From Campylobacter lari (GTDB lineage: Bacteria; Campylobacterota; Campylobacteria; Campylobacterales; Campylobacteraceae), in NCBI RefSeq assembly GCF_004357905.1, contig NZ_SMTT01000011.1, forward strand, positions 1-33,526: DNA of 33,526 nucleotides, in the 5' to 3' direction. Every line of letters starts with the position of its first letter. Positions within the stretch are counted from its first letter, which is position 1. The notes beneath the pieces were generated by a model that saw only the letters and a list, made by a program, of their open reading frames with translations, ran no database searches and had not been told where the DNA came from. This document shows, piece after piece, positions 1 to 7,342 of the stretch. Made by a program: the position numbers and the translations under genes.

Positions 1-22
1 TGGGGAAAAGGGATGGAAAGTG

Positions 23-52
23 ATGATAAAGACTTGATAAAGTCTTTATCAT
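23..52. repeat. Perfect inverted repeat at left edge
   Basis: A 13-bp arm at 23-35 pairs with 40-52 around a 4-nt loop (GATA). It lies just beyond the stop of the minus-strand methyltransferase remnant, so it could act as that gene's terminator. However, no clean T-run follows on the minus strand, and on the plus strand only a broken AT-rich tail follows. The gene to the left is outside the window. Confidence 0.4.
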
Positions 53-58
53 ATAAAA

Positions 59-750
59 TTATTTTTCCCCTATATAAATAAAATGCTGTATACTTCCTTC
101 AAAATTATATAAATTTATTAATTCATAATCTCCCCAAAATAATGGTTTAAAAGGTTTAAATTTTTCTTTTAATTCTTCAATCGTATTTGTAAAATTTATA
201 TAAGTAGATTCGCCATTTAATCTTGGACTAGATTTTACTTCCACTAAACCATTATCTTTAACATCTCCTGCAACAAATTCTTGATAAGCTTTAGAGCTAA
301 TCATTGTCGCGAAAATTATTGCTCCATCATTGCATAAATCATAAAATTCTTCAATAGTTTTTTGAAAGTCTTTGTTTGGTAGATAATATAAACTTTGATT
401 TGCAAAAATAAAATCCATTTTTACATCAAATAAATTTTTAAAACTAGAATTTGGTGTAATAATATGAAAATTATTTTCATTTATCCTAGGATCTTTTTTC
501 CAAGTATTTTTTAAGCTAGGAACAATATCTATACCATAAGCATTAATACCCCCCCCCTGTTACATCTTGAAAATACTTAGAATGAACTCCATTTCCACAA
601 CCAAAATCAAGTAAATTTCCACTTGTTTTATTTAATTTGTATTTTAAGATTCTCTCATAAAATCTTATAACATGTCCATCTGGATATTGTAAGCCATACC
701 CTTCATTGTCATATTTTTTAGTATATCCTGAATAATGAATTATCCATCAT
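59..750 (-). pseudogene. Class I SAM-dependent methyltransferase, phase-variable and frame-broken
   Basis: Three pieces of one reading can be joined. Behind a good ribosome site (AAGGAG, 753-758) the ATG at 748-750 gives only about 10 codons before a stop at 718-720. The conserved-looking reading starts in another frame at about 744 (HYSGYTKKYDNEGYG), includes the SAM-binding motif I LLDFGCGNG, and enters a G9 tract at 549-557, after which it stops at 543-545. The third piece (IN-AYGIDIVPSL, then MDFIFANQSLYYLPN to the stop at 59) continues the methyltransferase fold in a further frame. The tract needs 8 or 11 Gs to join pieces two and three, so this copy is in the OFF state. The early break is separate: deleting one base near codon 7 would restore a reading from the ATG. 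The substrate is unknown. In Campylobacter, G-tract methyltransferases often modify surface glycans or flagella. Isolated phase-OFF gene or true pseudogene cannot be decided here. Confidence 0.75.
549..557 (-). repeat. Poly-G contingency tract (G9 on the coding strand)
   Basis: Nine consecutive C on the plus strand, read as G9 within the methyltransferase. Slippage in tracts of about 8-11 G is the standard phase-variation mechanism in Campylobacter. Here 9 Gs put the two halves out of frame, while 8 or 11 would join them as TGG/GIN-AYGIDI. It is the only long G/C homopolymer I see in this AT-rich window. Confidence 0.85.
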
Positions 751-802
751 TTCTCCTTTAAATTTAAGATATAAATTGATTATACAATAAAATAAGTCTT
801 TG

Positions 803-1474
803 TTATTTATTTTTTAACAAATTTACACTTAACAAAACAACAAAACTAAAAATTAAAAGTATGAGACTATAAATATGAGCTGTGGCAAAATCTAAATTTT
901 CCATACTTTCATATATAGCAATACTAGCCACTTTTGTTTCTCCGCTTAAAGAACCACCTATCATTAATACTATACCAAACTCACCCATAGTATGTGCAAA
1001 ACTTATTACTAAAGCGCTGAGTATAGCCGGTTTGATACTTGGTAAGATTACTTTAAAAAGTGTGATGAAAGAATTTTTTCCCAAAGAAAAACTTGCTTCT
1101 ATAATATTTTTAGAAATTAAAGACATTGCATTATATAAAGGATTAAACATAAAAGGTAAAGAGTAAATGCAACTTGCTATTACCAAGCCTTCAAAAGTAA
1201 AAGCTAAAGTGATATTAAAATATTTTTCTAAAAATTCTCCAAAAAAAGAGTATTTTGAAAATAAAATCAATAAGTAAAAACCAACAACAGATGGTGGTAA
1301 AACTAAAGGTAAGGTTATTATAGTTTCTAGAATTTTTTTTGCTCTAAATTGCTTAAAAGTAAAAACCCAAGCAAGAAGTATGCAAAAACAAAACAAAATT
1401 ATACAAGTAATAATAGAAAGTTTTATGGAAACTAAAAAAGGTGTCCAATCTATACTTAATAATAATTGCGTCAT
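803..1474 (-). CDS. modB: Molybdate ABC transporter permease ModB
   Basis: 223-residue inner-membrane permease of the binding-protein-dependent type, the usual length for ModB. About five to six hydrophobic segments are visible. It carries the LPLVLPPSVVGFYLL stretch typical of ModB and a permease EAA-like loop (EASFSLGK through ILPSIKPAI, about residues 126-149), which contacts the ATPase. A GEFG element follows, as in ModB relatives. It would move molybdate (possibly tungstate) given ModA and ModC. Neither the binding protein nor the ATPase lies next to it: upstream is carboxynorspermidine dehydrogenase 35 bp away, downstream the broken methyltransferase. C. jejuni keeps modA, modB and modC together. 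Family assignment is firm; working partners are not shown. The ATG at 1472-1474 has only a weak ribosome site, part of it inside a hairpin. Confidence 0.85.
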   Translation of the reverse strand: MTQLLLSIDWTPFLVSIKLSIITCIILFCFCILLAWVFTFKQFRAKKILETIITLPLVLPPSVVGFYLLILFSKYSFFGEFLEKYFNITLAFTFEGLVIASCIYSLPFMFNPLYNAMSLISKNIIEASFSLGKNSFITLFKVILPSIKPAILSALVISFAHTMGEFGIVLMIGGSLSGETKVASIAIYESMENLDFATAHIYSLILLIFSFVVLLSVNLLKNK

Positions 1475-1486
1475 TATTAAAACTTT

Positions 1487-1508
1487 CTCAAGTCAAAAAA
1501 GACTTGAG
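1487..1508 (-). terminator. Hairpin between carboxynorspermidine dehydrogenase and modB
   Basis: CTCAAGTC (1487-1494) and GACTTGAG (1501-1508) form a perfect 8-bp stem around an A6/U6 loop, one base past the upstream stop codon. The tail (AAAGTTTTAAT on the minus strand) is only weakly U-rich, so termination would be partial. The 3' arm runs into the purine stretch GAGAAAG that would be the modB ribosome site, so it may also lower modB translation. Confidence 0.45.
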
Positions 1509-1509
1509 A

Positions 1510-2715
1510 TTATTTTCCTAAATTTGGCTCCATTTCTATAATTTTCCAAGGAAGTCCTTGAGTATTTAACTCATCCATGAAAGGTTTGGCGTCAAATTCT
1601 TCCATGTTAAACACACCTTTTCCTTGCCAAATTCCTTTAGCAATTAATTTCGTACCTATCATAGCAGGGACACCTGTAGTATAGCTTACAGCTTGTGCAC
1701 CAGTTTCTTTAAAGCATTCTTCGTGATTACAAACATTGTAAATATAAACTTGCTTATCTTTTCCATTCTTTACACCACGGATTACACAACCTATATTAGT
1801 GTAACCTTTAGTACGAGGACCCAAACTAGCAGGATCAGGAAGTAAAGTTTTTAAAAATTCTATTGGTATTATCTCTCTACCTTGATGCATAACAGGTTTA
1901 ATACCTAGCATACCAACATTTTCAAGACATTTCATATGAGTTAAATAACTTTGTCCAAAAGTCATAAAAAATCTTATTCTTTTTAGACCTTTGATATTTT
2001 TTACTAAACTTTCAAGCTCTTCATGATAAAGCAAATAACTATCCTTTACTCCTACTTCAGGATAATCCCACTCCATTTTTATTTCCATAGGTTCAGTTTC
2101 TATCCATTTTCCATTTTCCCAATAACGACCCTTAGCAGATACTTCTCTTAAATTTATCTCAGGGTTAAAATTAGTTGCAAAGGCATATCCATGATCACCT
2201 GCATTACAATCTAGTATATCAATATAATGAATTTCATCAAATAAATTTTGTTGCGCATAAGCACAAAATACATTAGTAACACCTGGATCAAAACCACTTC
2301 CTAAAAGTCCTAAAATTCCTGCTTGTTTAAACTTATCATTTCTTAACCATTGTTCTTTATATTCAAATTTAGCTAAATCAGGATGTTCATAATTTGCAGT
2401 ATCTACATAGTGAATATTAGTTTGAATACACGCATCCATTAAAGCAAGATCTTGATAAGGCAAAGCCACATTTAATAAAATTTCAGCTCCTGTTTTTTTA
2501 ATAAGCTCTACAACAGCAGATGTGTCATCTGCATCTATTTGCTCAGTTTGAATTTCTATACCTAAACGCTCTTTTATAAAAGCTGCTATTTCATCACATT
2601 TACTTTTAGTTCTACTTGCTAGAGTTATTTTACTAAAAACATCACTATTCATTGCACATTTTACAGTTGCAACGCGACTTACACCACCTGCACCTATAAT
2701 TAAAAGATTTTTCAT
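1510..2715 (-). CDS. Carboxynorspermidine/carboxyspermidine dehydrogenase (saccharopine dehydrogenase family)
   Basis: 401 residues, full family length. An N-terminal Rossmann fold with LLIIGAGGVSRV (residues about 4-15) binds NADPH, followed by the saccharopine-dehydrogenase-like catalytic domain (GLLGSGFDPGVTNVF, about 136-150). In Campylobacter this enzyme condenses aspartate semialdehyde with putrescine (or diaminopropane in other bacteria) to a carboxy-polyamine, which a separate PLP decarboxylase turns into spermidine; C. jejuni depends on this route in place of the S-adenosylmethionine route. The decarboxylase is not in the window. The start ATG has AAGGA 6 nt upstream (2722-2726), and an extended -10 lies at 2740-2745. 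The gene is divergent from putP. Confidence 0.9.
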   Translation of the reverse strand: MKNLLIIGAGGVSRVATVKCAMNSDVFSKITLASRTKSKCDEIAAFIKERLGIEIQTEQIDADDTSAVVELIKKTGAEILLNVALPYQDLALMDACIQTNIHYVDTANYEHPDLAKFEYKEQWLRNDKFKQAGILGLLGSGFDPGVTNVFCAYAQQNLFDEIHYIDILDCNAGDHGYAFATNFNPEINLREVSAKGRYWENGKWIETEPMEIKMEWDYPEVGVKDSYLLYHEELESLVKNIKGLKRIRFFMTFGQSYLTHMKCLENVGMLGIKPVMHQGREIIPIEFLKTLLPDPASLGPRTKGYTNIGCVIRGVKNGKDKQVYIYNVCNHEECFKETGAQAVSYTTGVPAMIGTKLIAKGIWQGKGVFNMEEFDAKPFMDELNTQGLPWKIIEMEPNLGK

Positions 2716-2739
2716 TAACTATCCTTAATTTTTTTGAAA

Positions 2740-2745
2740 ATTGTA
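2740..2745 (-). promoter_or_regulatory. Candidate -10 box for carboxynorspermidine dehydrogenase
   Basis: On the minus strand TTTGTTACAAT reads as an extended -10 (TG, then TACAAT) about 25 bp from the start codon, with no clear -35, as is usual in Campylobacter. It sits in the 134-bp divergent region shared with putP. Confidence 0.5.
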
Positions 2746-2813
2746 ACAAAAAAACTTTATAAAGCATTGAAATAAAAAATAATTTTTATAATGTTTTTTT
2801 AAAATAAAACAAG

Positions 2814-2819
2814 TAAAAT
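2814..2819 (+). promoter_or_regulatory. Candidate -10 box for putP
   Basis: TAAAAT lies 30 bp before the putP ATG, inside strongly T-tracted DNA (a T7 run near 2794-2800) of the kind that replaces a -35 in Campylobacter promoters. The ribosome site is AAGGA at 2840-2844. Confidence 0.4.
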
Positions 2820-2849
2820 GATGATTTTTTAAATTTTTTAAGGACACTT

Positions 2850-4328
2850 ATGAATTTACAAAGTGTGGAATTTTCTTATCCTATTATTATTACTTTTATT
2901 ACCTATGCATTTTTAATGCTTTTTATAGGTTTTTATTTTTACAAAAAAAATCAAAATAGTAAAGATTATTTTGTTGGAAATGCATCAATGGGACCTGTAA
3001 TATCTGCCTTAAGTGCAGGTGCTTCTGATATGAGTAGTTGGCTTTTAATGGCTTTTCCTGGTGCTTTATACGCAGCTGGATTGGGACAAATTTATATAGC
3101 CATAGGTTTAAGCTTTGGTATGTTCTTAAACTGGACCTTTGTTGCTAAAAGATTAAAGATTTTTTCTCAAATAGCCAAAGAATGTATTACAATTCCTGAT
3201 TTTTTTGAAAGTCGCTTTCATGATGATAGACATATTTTAAGAAGTATTTGTGCGGTAGTTATTTTAGTATTTTTTACTATTTACATTAGTGCTGGATTAG
3301 TAAGTGGTGCTAAACTTTTTGAAAGTGTATTTAATTTGCCTTATATTTTTGCATTAAGTATTGGATTTTTAGTTATTGTTTTATATACTTTTTTAGGTGG
3401 CTATAAAGCCGTATGCTGGACTGATATGATACAAGGACTTTTAATGATGAGTTCATTAATCATCATTCCTTTTGTGATGATTTTTGAACTTGGCGGCTTT
3501 GGCGAAGCTTTTTCTACTATAAATGATGTAAAACCTCAAGCTTTTGGTTTAGATGGTGGTGGTTGGCTAGTGGTAGCATCAACCTTGGCCTGGGGACTTG
3601 GATATTTTGGCCAACCTCATATTTTAATTCGCTTTATTTCTATAAAAAATGTAAAAGAAATTCCTACTGCGACTTTTATAGGCATAACTTGGATGGTAAT
3701 TTCTCTATTTGGTGCTGCCATGATAGGATTTTTAGGTATTGCTTATATAGCTAAATTTGATCTTACTTTAAATGATCCTGAAAGAATATTTATTGTAATG
3801 TCTCAAGTGCTTTTTAACCCTTGGGTGGCTGGAATTTTACTCAGTGCAATTTTAGCAGCCATTATGAGTACTGCAAGTTCTCAATTGCTAGTATGCGCTT
3901 CTAGCTTGGTGCAAGATTTTTATACACAAATCTTAAAAAGAAAAACAAATGATAAAAATATTACTTTGTTGTCACGCTTAGGTGTTTTGATTGTAGCGTG
4001 TATAGCTTTTACACTTTCACTTGATACTCAAAGTCAAATTTTAAGCATAGTCTCTTATGCTTGGGCAGGTTTTGGAGCTAGTTTTGGAAGCGTTATTTTA
4101 TTTTCTTTATTTTATAAAAATATGAGCAAAGAAGGTGCAATAGCTGGAATGGTTAGCGGGGCTTTAACTGTTGTATTTTATAAGCATTTTGGTTCAAATT
4201 TTATAGAAATTTATGAAATCATTCCTGGATTTTTAGTCGCAAGTTGTTTTATTATGATTTTTAGTATAATATTTAAAGCAAAAAAACACACAATAAAACA
4301 TTATGAAAAAATGCTGAAAGAAATTTAA
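2850..4328 (+). CDS. putP: Sodium/proline symporter PutP
   Basis: 492-residue inner-membrane protein of the sodium:solute symporter family, the normal PutP length, with about 13 hydrophobic segments. The N-terminal [18 protein letters not shown] stretch matches the PutP sodium and proline site region, and [15 protein letters not shown] in the C-terminal half is also characteristic. It imports L-proline with Na+, a preferred carbon source of Campylobacter. In C. jejuni putP sits beside putA; here putA is absent and an SbmA-like gene begins 1 bp after the stop, so the two are probably co-transcribed and translationally coupled. Proline specificity is inferred from close resemblance. No disruption is seen. 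Confidence 0.92.
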   Translation: MNLQSVEFSYPIIITFITYAFLMLFIGFYFYKKNQNSKDYFVGNASMGPVISALSAGASDMSSWLLMAFPGALYAAGLGQIYIAIGLSFGMFLNWTFVAKRLKIFSQIAKECITIPDFFESRFHDDRHILRSICAVVILVFFTIYISAGLVSGAKLFESVFNLPYIFALSIGFLVIVLYTFLGGYKAVCWTDMIQGLLMMSSLIIIPFVMIFELGGFGEAFSTINDVKPQAFGLDGGGWLVVASTLAWGLGYFGQPHILIRFISIKNVKEIPTATFIGITWMVISLFGAAMIGFLGIAYIAKFDLTLNDPERIFIVMSQVLFNPWVAGILLSAILAAIMSTASSQLLVCASSLVQDFYTQILKRKTNDKNITLLSRLGVLIVACIAFTLSLDTQSQILSIVSYAWAGFGASFGSVILFSLFYKNMSKEGAIAGMVSGALTVVFYKHFGSNFIEIYEIIPGFLVASCFIMIFSIIFKAKKHTIKHYEKMLKEI

Positions 4329-4329
4329 A

Positions 4330-5301
4330 ATGTTTAAATCTTTTTTTTATTCTAAAAAATGGGCTTTATGGGCTTACTTGGGTCTGTTTTTTTTATTGTC
4401 TTCTTTATTAGCACAAACCTCTATTAATGTAGCAATAAATGAATGGTATAAAGAATTTTACGATGTTTTACAAGATGCAAAAAATCATAGCATAAATGAT
4501 TTTTATCATTTTATTAAACAATTTTTATATTTAGCACTGCCTTATGTATTAATCGCTACTATCACGCAATATTTTGGAAGCATATATGCTTTTAAATGGC
4601 GCGAGGCTATGACTTTTGATTATATTAAATTTTGGCAAAAAAAAGATGATAACATAGAAGGCAGTTCGCAAAGAATTCAAGAAGATATCTATAATTTTTC
4701 AAAAATCATAGAAAGTTTAGGGTTAGCTTTTGTCAAAGCAATTATGACTTTAGTTGCTTTTGTACCAATTTTATGGATGTTAAGCGCACATGTTAATTTA
4801 CCTATCTTAAAAGATATTAATGGCTCTTTAGTATGGATTGCATTTTTGGTTTCTTTAGGAGGTTTAGTTATATCATGGTTTGTAGGTATAAAACTACCTG
4901 GACTAGAATATAACAATCAAAAAGCCGAAGCTGCTTTTAGAAAAGAACTTGTTTTTGCTGAAGATGATAGAAAAAATTATGCAAGCGATGAAAGTATTTT
5001 AAGTTTATTTACCGGGCTTAAAATCAATTATAAAAGATTATTTTTACATTATGGGTATTTTAATATATGGCTTTATTTATTTGAGCAAATCATGGTTATA
5101 GTACCCTTTTTAATCATGGCTCCAAGTTTATTTTTAGGACTTATACAACTTGGAATTATCATACAAGTTGGTAATGCTTTTGACCAGGTTAGATCTTCAT
5201 TTAGCATTTTTATCACCAACTGGACAACTATCACACAGCTTCGTAGTATTTACAAGCGTTTAGATGAATTTGAAAAAAATATAGAATATAGAAAACATTA
5301 A
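4330..5301 (+). CDS. SbmA/BacA-family peptide transporter
   Basis: 323 residues, shorter than the roughly 400 of E. coli SbmA but, as I recall, similar to the Campylobacter homologue. The family signature near the N-terminus (INVAINEWYKEFYDVLQ, about residues 32-48) is clear, followed by the transmembrane region of SbmA/BacA and a conserved C-terminal stretch (FSIFITNWTTITQLRSIYKR). It has no ATP-binding domain; SbmA/BacA proteins use the proton gradient to import peptides such as microcins and proline-rich antimicrobial peptides. The ATG follows the putP stop by one base; the likely ribosome site (GAAAG) lies inside the end of putP. Followed by the TlyC-like gene after 87 bp that contain a new promoter. 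Confidence 0.85.
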   Translation: MFKSFFYSKKWALWAYLGLFFLLSSLLAQTSINVAINEWYKEFYDVLQDAKNHSINDFYHFIKQFLYLALPYVLIATITQYFGSIYAFKWREAMTFDYIKFWQKKDDNIEGSSQRIQEDIYNFSKIIESLGLAFVKAIMTLVAFVPILWMLSAHVNLPILKDINGSLVWIAFLVSLGGLVISWFVGIKLPGLEYNNQKAEAAFRKELVFAEDDRKNYASDESILSLFTGLKINYKRLFLHYGYFNIWLYLFEQIMVIVPFLIMAPSLFLGLIQLGIIIQVGNAFDQVRSSFSIFITNWTTITQLRSIYKRLDEFEKNIEYRKH

Positions 5302-5354
5302 ATTAATTTAAAATATATCATTATTTTTAAGCTAATTTTATAGTTTTGATTTGA

Positions 5355-5360
5355 TATAAT
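5355..5360 (+). promoter_or_regulatory. -10 box for the TlyC/CorC-like gene
   Basis: TTTGATATAAT is an extended -10 with a consensus TATAAT. Transcription would begin near 5367, just downstream of the in-frame TTG at 5362, which supports using the later TTG at 5389 as the start. Confidence 0.65.
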
Positions 5361-5388
5361 TTTGCGAAATTTTATTAAAGGAGTTTTT

Positions 5389-6759
5389 TTGGACCCCAGT
5401 CAATCTTTAGACTTAAATCAAACACTACCTACTGTTGCCTCTATTGATATAGGCTATTCTACTTTTATGATTCTTGTTGCATTAGCTTTAGTGCTTTTAA
5501 ATGGATTTTTTGTTTTATCTGAATTTGCTATTGTTAAAGTGCGTAGATCAAAACTTGAAGAAATGGTAAAAGAGAAAAAACGCAATGCAAAAAAAGCTTT
5601 GGAAGTCACTTCAAAACTAGATACTTATTTAAGTGCTTGCCAACTTGGTATTACGCTAAGCTCTCTTGCTCTTGGTTGGATAGGCGAACCTGCTATTGCT
5701 AAAATTCTTGAAGTTCCTCTAGCAAATTTAGGTTTAGCTCCAGCATTAATCCATACCATAGCATTTATTATTGCTTTTGCTATTATCACATTATTGCATG
5801 TTGTGCTAGGCGAGTTGGTCCCAAAAAGCATTGCTATAGCCATTGCAGATAGAGCTGTTTTATGGGTTGCAAGACCATTGCATTTGTTTTGGTTACTTTT
5901 CTTACCTTTCATTAAAACATTTGACTTTTTAGCTGCAGTTTCTTTAAAAATTATAGGTATAAAACCTGCCAAAGAACACGAATTAAGTCACTCTGAAGAA
6001 GAGATTAAATTTATTGCGAGTGAAAGCCAAAAAGGTGGAGTTTTGGATGAATTTGAAACTGAAATCATACGCAATGCTGTCGATTTTTCAGATACAGTAG
6101 CAAAAGAAATCATGACACCTAGAAAAGATATGATTTGTCTTAATAAACAAAAAAGCTATGAAGAAAATATGCAAATAGTTTGTCAGTATAAACATACACG
6201 CTTTCCATACATAGATGGTTCTAAAGATATCATTTTAGGTATGGTGCATATTAGAGACATTATGCAAAATGAACTTAGCAAAGATAAGAAAAATTTAGAT
6301 GATTTTCTAATCAAAATGATCCTAGTTCCAGAAAATATCAGCATATCTAAAGTTCTTTTCATGATGAATAAAGAACAAGTACATACAGCATTAGTAGTAG
6401 ATGAATATGGCGGAACCGCTGGTCTTTTAACTATGGAAGATATTATGGAAGAAATTGTTGGTGATATTAACGATGAGCATGATGATTCTAGTCCACATTT
6501 TAAAAAGCTTGCAGAAAACATTTATGAATTTCAAGGAAGATATGAAATTAGTGAAGTAGAAGAAATGCTTGATATACGCTTTAATGAAGAATTAGAACAA
6601 GTCACTATAGGTGGATATGTTTTCAATCTTTTAGGACGCTTACCGGTGGTTGGAGATAGAATAGAAGATGAATTTTGCTACTACGAAGTCAAAAAGATGG
6701 ATGGAAATAGCATAGAACGCATTAAAGTTGTACGCAAAAATACTGATGAAGAAGAGTAA
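5389..6759 (+). CDS. TlyC/CorC-type CNNM-CBS membrane protein (haemolysin-domain family)
   Basis: 456 residues from a TTG start at 5389, chosen because AAAGGAG (5377-5383) lies 5 nt upstream and the -10 box would place the transcript start after the other TTG at 5362. Order of parts: an N-terminal DUF21/CNNM membrane domain (about 25-195) with three to four hydrophobic segments; a CBS pair (about 240-365, with the EIMTPRKDM and VVDEYGGTAGLLTMEDIMEE signatures); and a C-terminal CorC/HlyC transporter-associated domain (about 375-456). Such proteins are linked to Mg2+ or Co2+ efflux or tolerance. The haemolysin name is historical and weakly supported. It follows the SbmA-like gene, as in C. jejuni, but has its own promoter. 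Confidence 0.88.
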   Translation: MDPSQSLDLNQTLPTVASIDIGYSTFMILVALALVLLNGFFVLSEFAIVKVRRSKLEEMVKEKKRNAKKALEVTSKLDTYLSACQLGITLSSLALGWIGEPAIAKILEVPLANLGLAPALIHTIAFIIAFAIITLLHVVLGELVPKSIAIAIADRAVLWVARPLHLFWLLFLPFIKTFDFLAAVSLKIIGIKPAKEHELSHSEEEIKFIASESQKGGVLDEFETEIIRNAVDFSDTVAKEIMTPRKDMICLNKQKSYEENMQIVCQYKHTRFPYIDGSKDIILGMVHIRDIMQNELSKDKKNLDDFLIKMILVPENISISKVLFMMNKEQVHTALVVDEYGGTAGLLTMEDIMEEIVGDINDEHDDSSPHFKKLAENIYEFQGRYEISEVEEMLDIRFNEELEQVTIGGYVFNLLGRLPVVGDRIEDEFCYYEVKKMDGNSIERIKVVRKNTDEEE

Positions 6760-6776
6760 CAAACTCTTCTTTTTAC
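6749..6776 (+). terminator. Rho-independent terminator after the TlyC-like gene
   Basis: AAGAAGAGT (6749-6757) pairs with ACTCTTCTT (6763-6771) around AACAA, followed by TTTACTTTT. The 5' arm overlaps the last codons and the first base of the stop codon. Confidence 0.7.
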
Positions 6777-6827
6777 TTTTCTACAACCCTCAAATCTTAT
6801 TCATTTTAACTTACAAGGAAAATTTTT

Positions 6828-7310
6828 ATGCAACTACATGATGAAATTAATCAATTTATGCAAGAATGCAAAAGCATTATGATATCGTCTTTAAATTTAA
6901 ACAATCAAACCATATGTTCATATACTCCTATTATAAAAAACAAAAATGACTTTTATATTTATATTAGTGAAATTGCCGAACACTTTGAAGGAGTAAAATA
7001 CAATAATAAAAACATAGAAATTATGTTTATACAAGATGAAAAAGATTGCATATCAATCTTTGCAAGAAAAAGACTTAAATTTAGAGTAGAGAGTGTAGAA
7101 ATAACAAGAGATAATCAGCTATTTGAGCAAGTATTAAATACTTATGAAAATGAAGACAATAAAGAAATAATTCAAGTCATTAAAAATATGCAAGATTTTC
7201 ATTTATTTCAACTTATACTGAAAAATGGAAGATATGTTAAAGGTTTTGGAAAGGCATATGAAATTAATGAAGGAGCAATTAATTTAATTAATTCAAAAGG
7301 ACATAAATAA
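6828..7310 (+). CDS. HugZ/ChuZ-like split-barrel protein, short form
   Basis: 160 residues resembling the N-terminal FMN-type split barrel of the HugZ/ChuZ haem-utilisation family (pyridoxamine-phosphate-oxidase-like fold). Supporting stretches are FYIYISEIAEHFEGVKYNNK (about 43-62), CISIFARKRLKFRVESVEIT (about 74-93) and a C-terminal FQLILKNGRYVKGFGKAYEI. Campylobacter ChuZ is about 250 residues and has a C-terminal domain with a haem-ligand histidine; that part is missing here, and the gene ends naturally rather than by a visible frameshift. Haem degradation is therefore doubtful; a flavin- or haem-binding or other redox role is possible. The ATG has AAGGA at 6815-6819. It is convergent with fusA. 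No haem uptake genes are nearby. Confidence 0.65.
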   Translation: MQLHDEINQFMQECKSIMISSLNLNNQTICSYTPIIKNKNDFYIYISEIAEHFEGVKYNNKNIEIMFIQDEKDCISIFARKRLKFRVESVEITRDNQLFEQVLNTYENEDNKEIIQVIKNMQDFHLFQLILKNGRYVKGFGKAYEINEGAINLINSKGHK

Positions 7311-7311
7311 T

Positions 7312-7338
7312 TCAAGATGAGCTTTTTGCCCATCTTGA
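7312..7338. terminator. Bidirectional hairpin between the HugZ-like gene and fusA
   Basis: CAAGATG (7313-7319) pairs with CATCTTG (7331-7337), extended by one flanking A-T pair and an inner GC pair after a mismatch, with T5 in the loop. It lies directly between two convergent stop codons. Tails on both sides are only moderately T-rich. Confidence 0.55.
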
Positions 7339-7342
7339 TAGA

